DNA of 64,000 nucleotides from Marinomonas transparens (GTDB lineage: Bacteria; Pseudomonadota; Gammaproteobacteria; Pseudomonadales; Marinomonadaceae). Every line of letters starts with the position of its first letter. Within the stretch, counting starts at the first letter, position 1. Of the stretch, positions 62,106-64,000 are shown in pieces. The notes below the pieces were generated by a model. The model did not search any database, was not told the origin of the DNA, and saw only the letters and a list, made by a program, of their open reading frames with translations. The DNA is taken from NCBI RefSeq assembly GCF_016463975.1, contig NZ_JAEMNX010000006.1, forward strand, positions 1 to 64,000. The letters are read 5' to 3'. The translations under genes were made by a program, and so were the position numbers.

Positions 62106-63986
62106 TTAATCGCCGAATTCATCGCTCTCTAAGTCTTGTCCTTGATAGTCTCGAAATTTGAGTGTTGGCGTGCCAATTTTTATCCTAGGCCTAATAAATA
62201 CTGATAAAGATTTGGTTTTCTTAGGTATGCTAATATCACTTCCATAAGGAGGAGCTGCAAGGTCCGGATTACTAGCTGCTAACTCTTCAAACGTCATCTT
62301 TGCTTTTACCTGAGTTATATTTATATTTAGCCCTGCTTGGCCAAATGCGCTTATTTTAGGGTCAGCGATTTCAATCAGATTAGCCATTAAAGAACCCAAT
62401 ATACTACCAGTGTGTATCATAGCCGTGGTATTTGTTATTCCAAATTTTGAAGCATAAGAGTTATTGAGCAATGCTGCTCCTGCTCCACCTAGAACAGCAC
62501 CAGCAACGCTTCCACCGAGAAGGGCTCTCTTTGATTGGGTATCATCTATATATGCTTGAGATGAGAATCCAATACCAGCTGAGAAAGAAGGAGGGCGAGT
62601 TGTAGGATCAAGATGTATGTTGCCACGAGAGACACCGCCTTTAGCTACCCCCATTAACCCCTTTAGTTCTATTGCTAAATTACCGCCTGCGAAATAACTG
62701 ACAGCAACCTTTCTATCTTTTTTGATTGCCTGACCATGTTGATGAGGGATTTTGAAAAGCCAAGACCTAGTTAGCTCTGCAGAGGTGTCTGCGCCTATAA
62801 GTTTCTTGTCAAAGGATAAGTTCACGGCTTCTCGTATTCCTACCGTCACCCATGTGGTTGCAACACAATTTACCTCAGCCTGCCCCTTATCTTTGGCTTG
62901 TTTAGCAACATCTGGCTCACATGCTTTGATGTTATCAGGGTTCCCCTCCTCTGCATAGTTGGGAAGGCCAACAATGAATTCTAAATTAATCTCATCAGAT
63001 AGCGGAGAGTCAGATGATCCATACTGAAAAGGGACGCGAAGCAGAAGGTTTGCAGACATAGAGCCCTTTGCTAAAGTTTGCCTAATTCCAACTAAATCTG
63101 GCCTCCCTTCAAGGTAGGCATATCGATTAAACTCATCCGAGTTGTCACCAAATATAACCTTAGAACGTTTTACATTGGGGTAGTGAGGTAAGGTGTTATG
63201 AATAGTGACTTCTAATGCTTGGGGGGTGGTTACTTCTTCACCGTTTTCGGTGACAAACAGATCTTTAAAGCGTGCCCCCACATCGCCATTGGTTTCGCAC
63301 ACACTATAGTCGACCTGATAGAGGTCACAACGGTACCAGTTTAAAAGGTGACCGAGTTCTTCAAGATAGGCCGCATAAAACAAATCTGATTCTTGTTCAA
63401 TTCTATCTGAATTGATAAGAATGATGCCTTCATCTTTACCGTAAAGAAAGCCAGCCGCTCGTGTTCCCAATATGGATTCATCAACAAAGTAAGGCTTGCG
63501 GGATTCACTATAAACGCCTGCAACCAAGACATCGTATAAGGACTGATTGAGTTGCATAATGTTGTCTGTATTACGAATATGACTATGTTGAATCACATCC
63601 TCATAATTATGCCCCATAACGTGGCTGAAAAAAGCAGTGAGTTTGTGGCTAATTCTCAGCGCATTTGCCGCATGGATAAATTGATCCTCCTTAAAATCTT
63701 CTATATTTTCCTCTGTTAACTTTCTAGACAAAAGACTCAGGTCTTGAAAGTGTTCTTTTACAGGAGCCTCTATTCCTAAAAGCTCTTTAAATATCTCAGC
63801 ATAATCATGAGTAGACTGATTAATATCCATGTCTAGCAGGCTAGAGGATGCCTGTTCTTTTAGATCCACTAGACTTAGACGGTTTGGAATTTCCACATAA
63901 CTACTTAGCGATTCTGGGCTGTCTTTTAAATAGCCTAAAAAACGAATTTGGTCTATCGTATTTTCCATTGCGCTATCAGTCATCAT
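62106..63986 (-). CDS. Large unrecognised protein with LEELGH module and glycine zipper
   Basis: 626 residues from the ATG at 63986, but the frame is open to the window edge and no ribosome site is visible, so the true start may lie outside. No signal peptide. Residues about 187-240 (GIILINSD, YLEELGHLLNW, GDVGARF) resemble a module seen in hemolysin-type calcium-binding proteins (LLNSD..LEEIGHxID..GDEGAxF). Residues about 485-510 (RALLGGSVAGAVLGGAGAAL) form a glycine zipper able to insert in membranes. Several Cys lie between about 225 and 380. No family recognised as a whole; a toxin or effector is possible but unproven. A terminator follows at 61946. Confidence 0.7.
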   Translation of the reverse strand: MMTDSAMENTIDQIRFLGYLKDSPESLSSYVEIPNRLSLVDLKEQASSSLLDMDINQSTHDYAEIFKELLGIEAPVKEHFQDLSLLSRKLTEENIEDFKEDQFIHAANALRISHKLTAFFSHVMGHNYEDVIQHSHIRNTDNIMQLNQSLYDVLVAGVYSESRKPYFVDESILGTRAAGFLYGKDEGIILINSDRIEQESDLFYAAYLEELGHLLNWYRCDLYQVDYSVCETNGDVGARFKDLFVTENGEEVTTPQALEVTIHNTLPHYPNVKRSKVIFGDNSDEFNRYAYLEGRPDLVGIRQTLAKGSMSANLLLRVPFQYGSSDSPLSDEINLEFIVGLPNYAEEGNPDNIKACEPDVAKQAKDKGQAEVNCVATTWVTVGIREAVNLSFDKKLIGADTSAELTRSWLFKIPHQHGQAIKKDRKVAVSYFAGGNLAIELKGLMGVAKGGVSRGNIHLDPTTRPPSFSAGIGFSSQAYIDDTQSKRALLGGSVAGAVLGGAGAALLNNSYASKFGITNTTAMIHTGSILGSLMANLIEIADPKISAFGQAGLNINITQVKAKMTFEELAASNPDLAAPPYGSDISIPKKTKSLSVFIRPRIKIGTPTLKFRDYQGQDLESDEFGD

Positions 63987-64000
63987 CTTTGAGACTTGAG

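Overview
The window looks like chromosomal DNA of a marine gammaproteobacterium of the Oceanospirillales, most probably Marinomonas or a close relative. This is an inference from gene content: glycine betaine demethylation genes of the Pseudomonas type, sigma-54-like promoters, Fur-like and IclR-like sites, and moderate GC. No rRNA, tRNA or CRISPR array was recognised.

Layout. (1) 1-6573: the 3' part of an Rhs polymorphic-toxin gene with a zincin-like tip, a nucleotidyltransferase-HEPN gene, and a repeat-rich non-coding stretch. (2) 6574-16668: MYG1-family phosphoesterase, EamA exporter, a GGDEF-EAL receptor coupled to a Tat-exported solute-binding protein, a LysR gene broken by one stop codon, a TauE/SafE permease, a ParD-like remnant, and a LysR/azoreductase pair. 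(3) 16916-24920: dimethylglycine operon (dipeptidase, small conserved protein, dgcA, dgcB, etfA, etfB), with two copies of a structured element between its first genes. (4) 25057-28903: small protein, porin, IclR regulator and a Fur-boxed iron-chelate binding protein. (5) 28972-46677: purine catabolism island (hpxO, hiuH, uraD, two guanine-type deaminases, a nucleobase-type ABC transporter, xdhABC), with a LysE/MocR pair, a 2OG-Fe(II) oxygenase, a degenerate metallo-beta-lactamase-fold protein and an NTF2-like protein. (6) 46988-56242: diguanylate cyclase, PssA-type phospholipase D, secreted metzincin with a beta-propeller, YkuD-like protein, transglutaminase-like protein, AraC regulator, PEBP protein, and a fragment of a lost ABC exporter. 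(7) 56558-60712: gbcA, gbcB and a gbdR-like regulator. (8) 60713-64000: a decayed IS3-family element fused to a truncated gene, then a large unrecognised protein with a glycine zipper.

How it fits together. GbcAB turns glycine betaine into dimethylglycine; DgcAB with its dedicated ETF turns that into sarcosine. The purine genes import nucleobases, deaminate guanine, oxidise xanthine to urate and open urate to allantoin. Both routes yield assimilable nitrogen. Five GG-N10-GC sites matching sigma-54 promoters lie in front of hpxO, the oxoguanine deaminase, the ABC/deaminase operon, xdhABC and gbdR, so I infer one nitrogen-limitation regulon. The window also holds several decay traces: two gene tails (binding protein, ABC exporter), a truncated gene at an IS scar, a lysR nonsense mutation and a shrunken ParD-like ORF.
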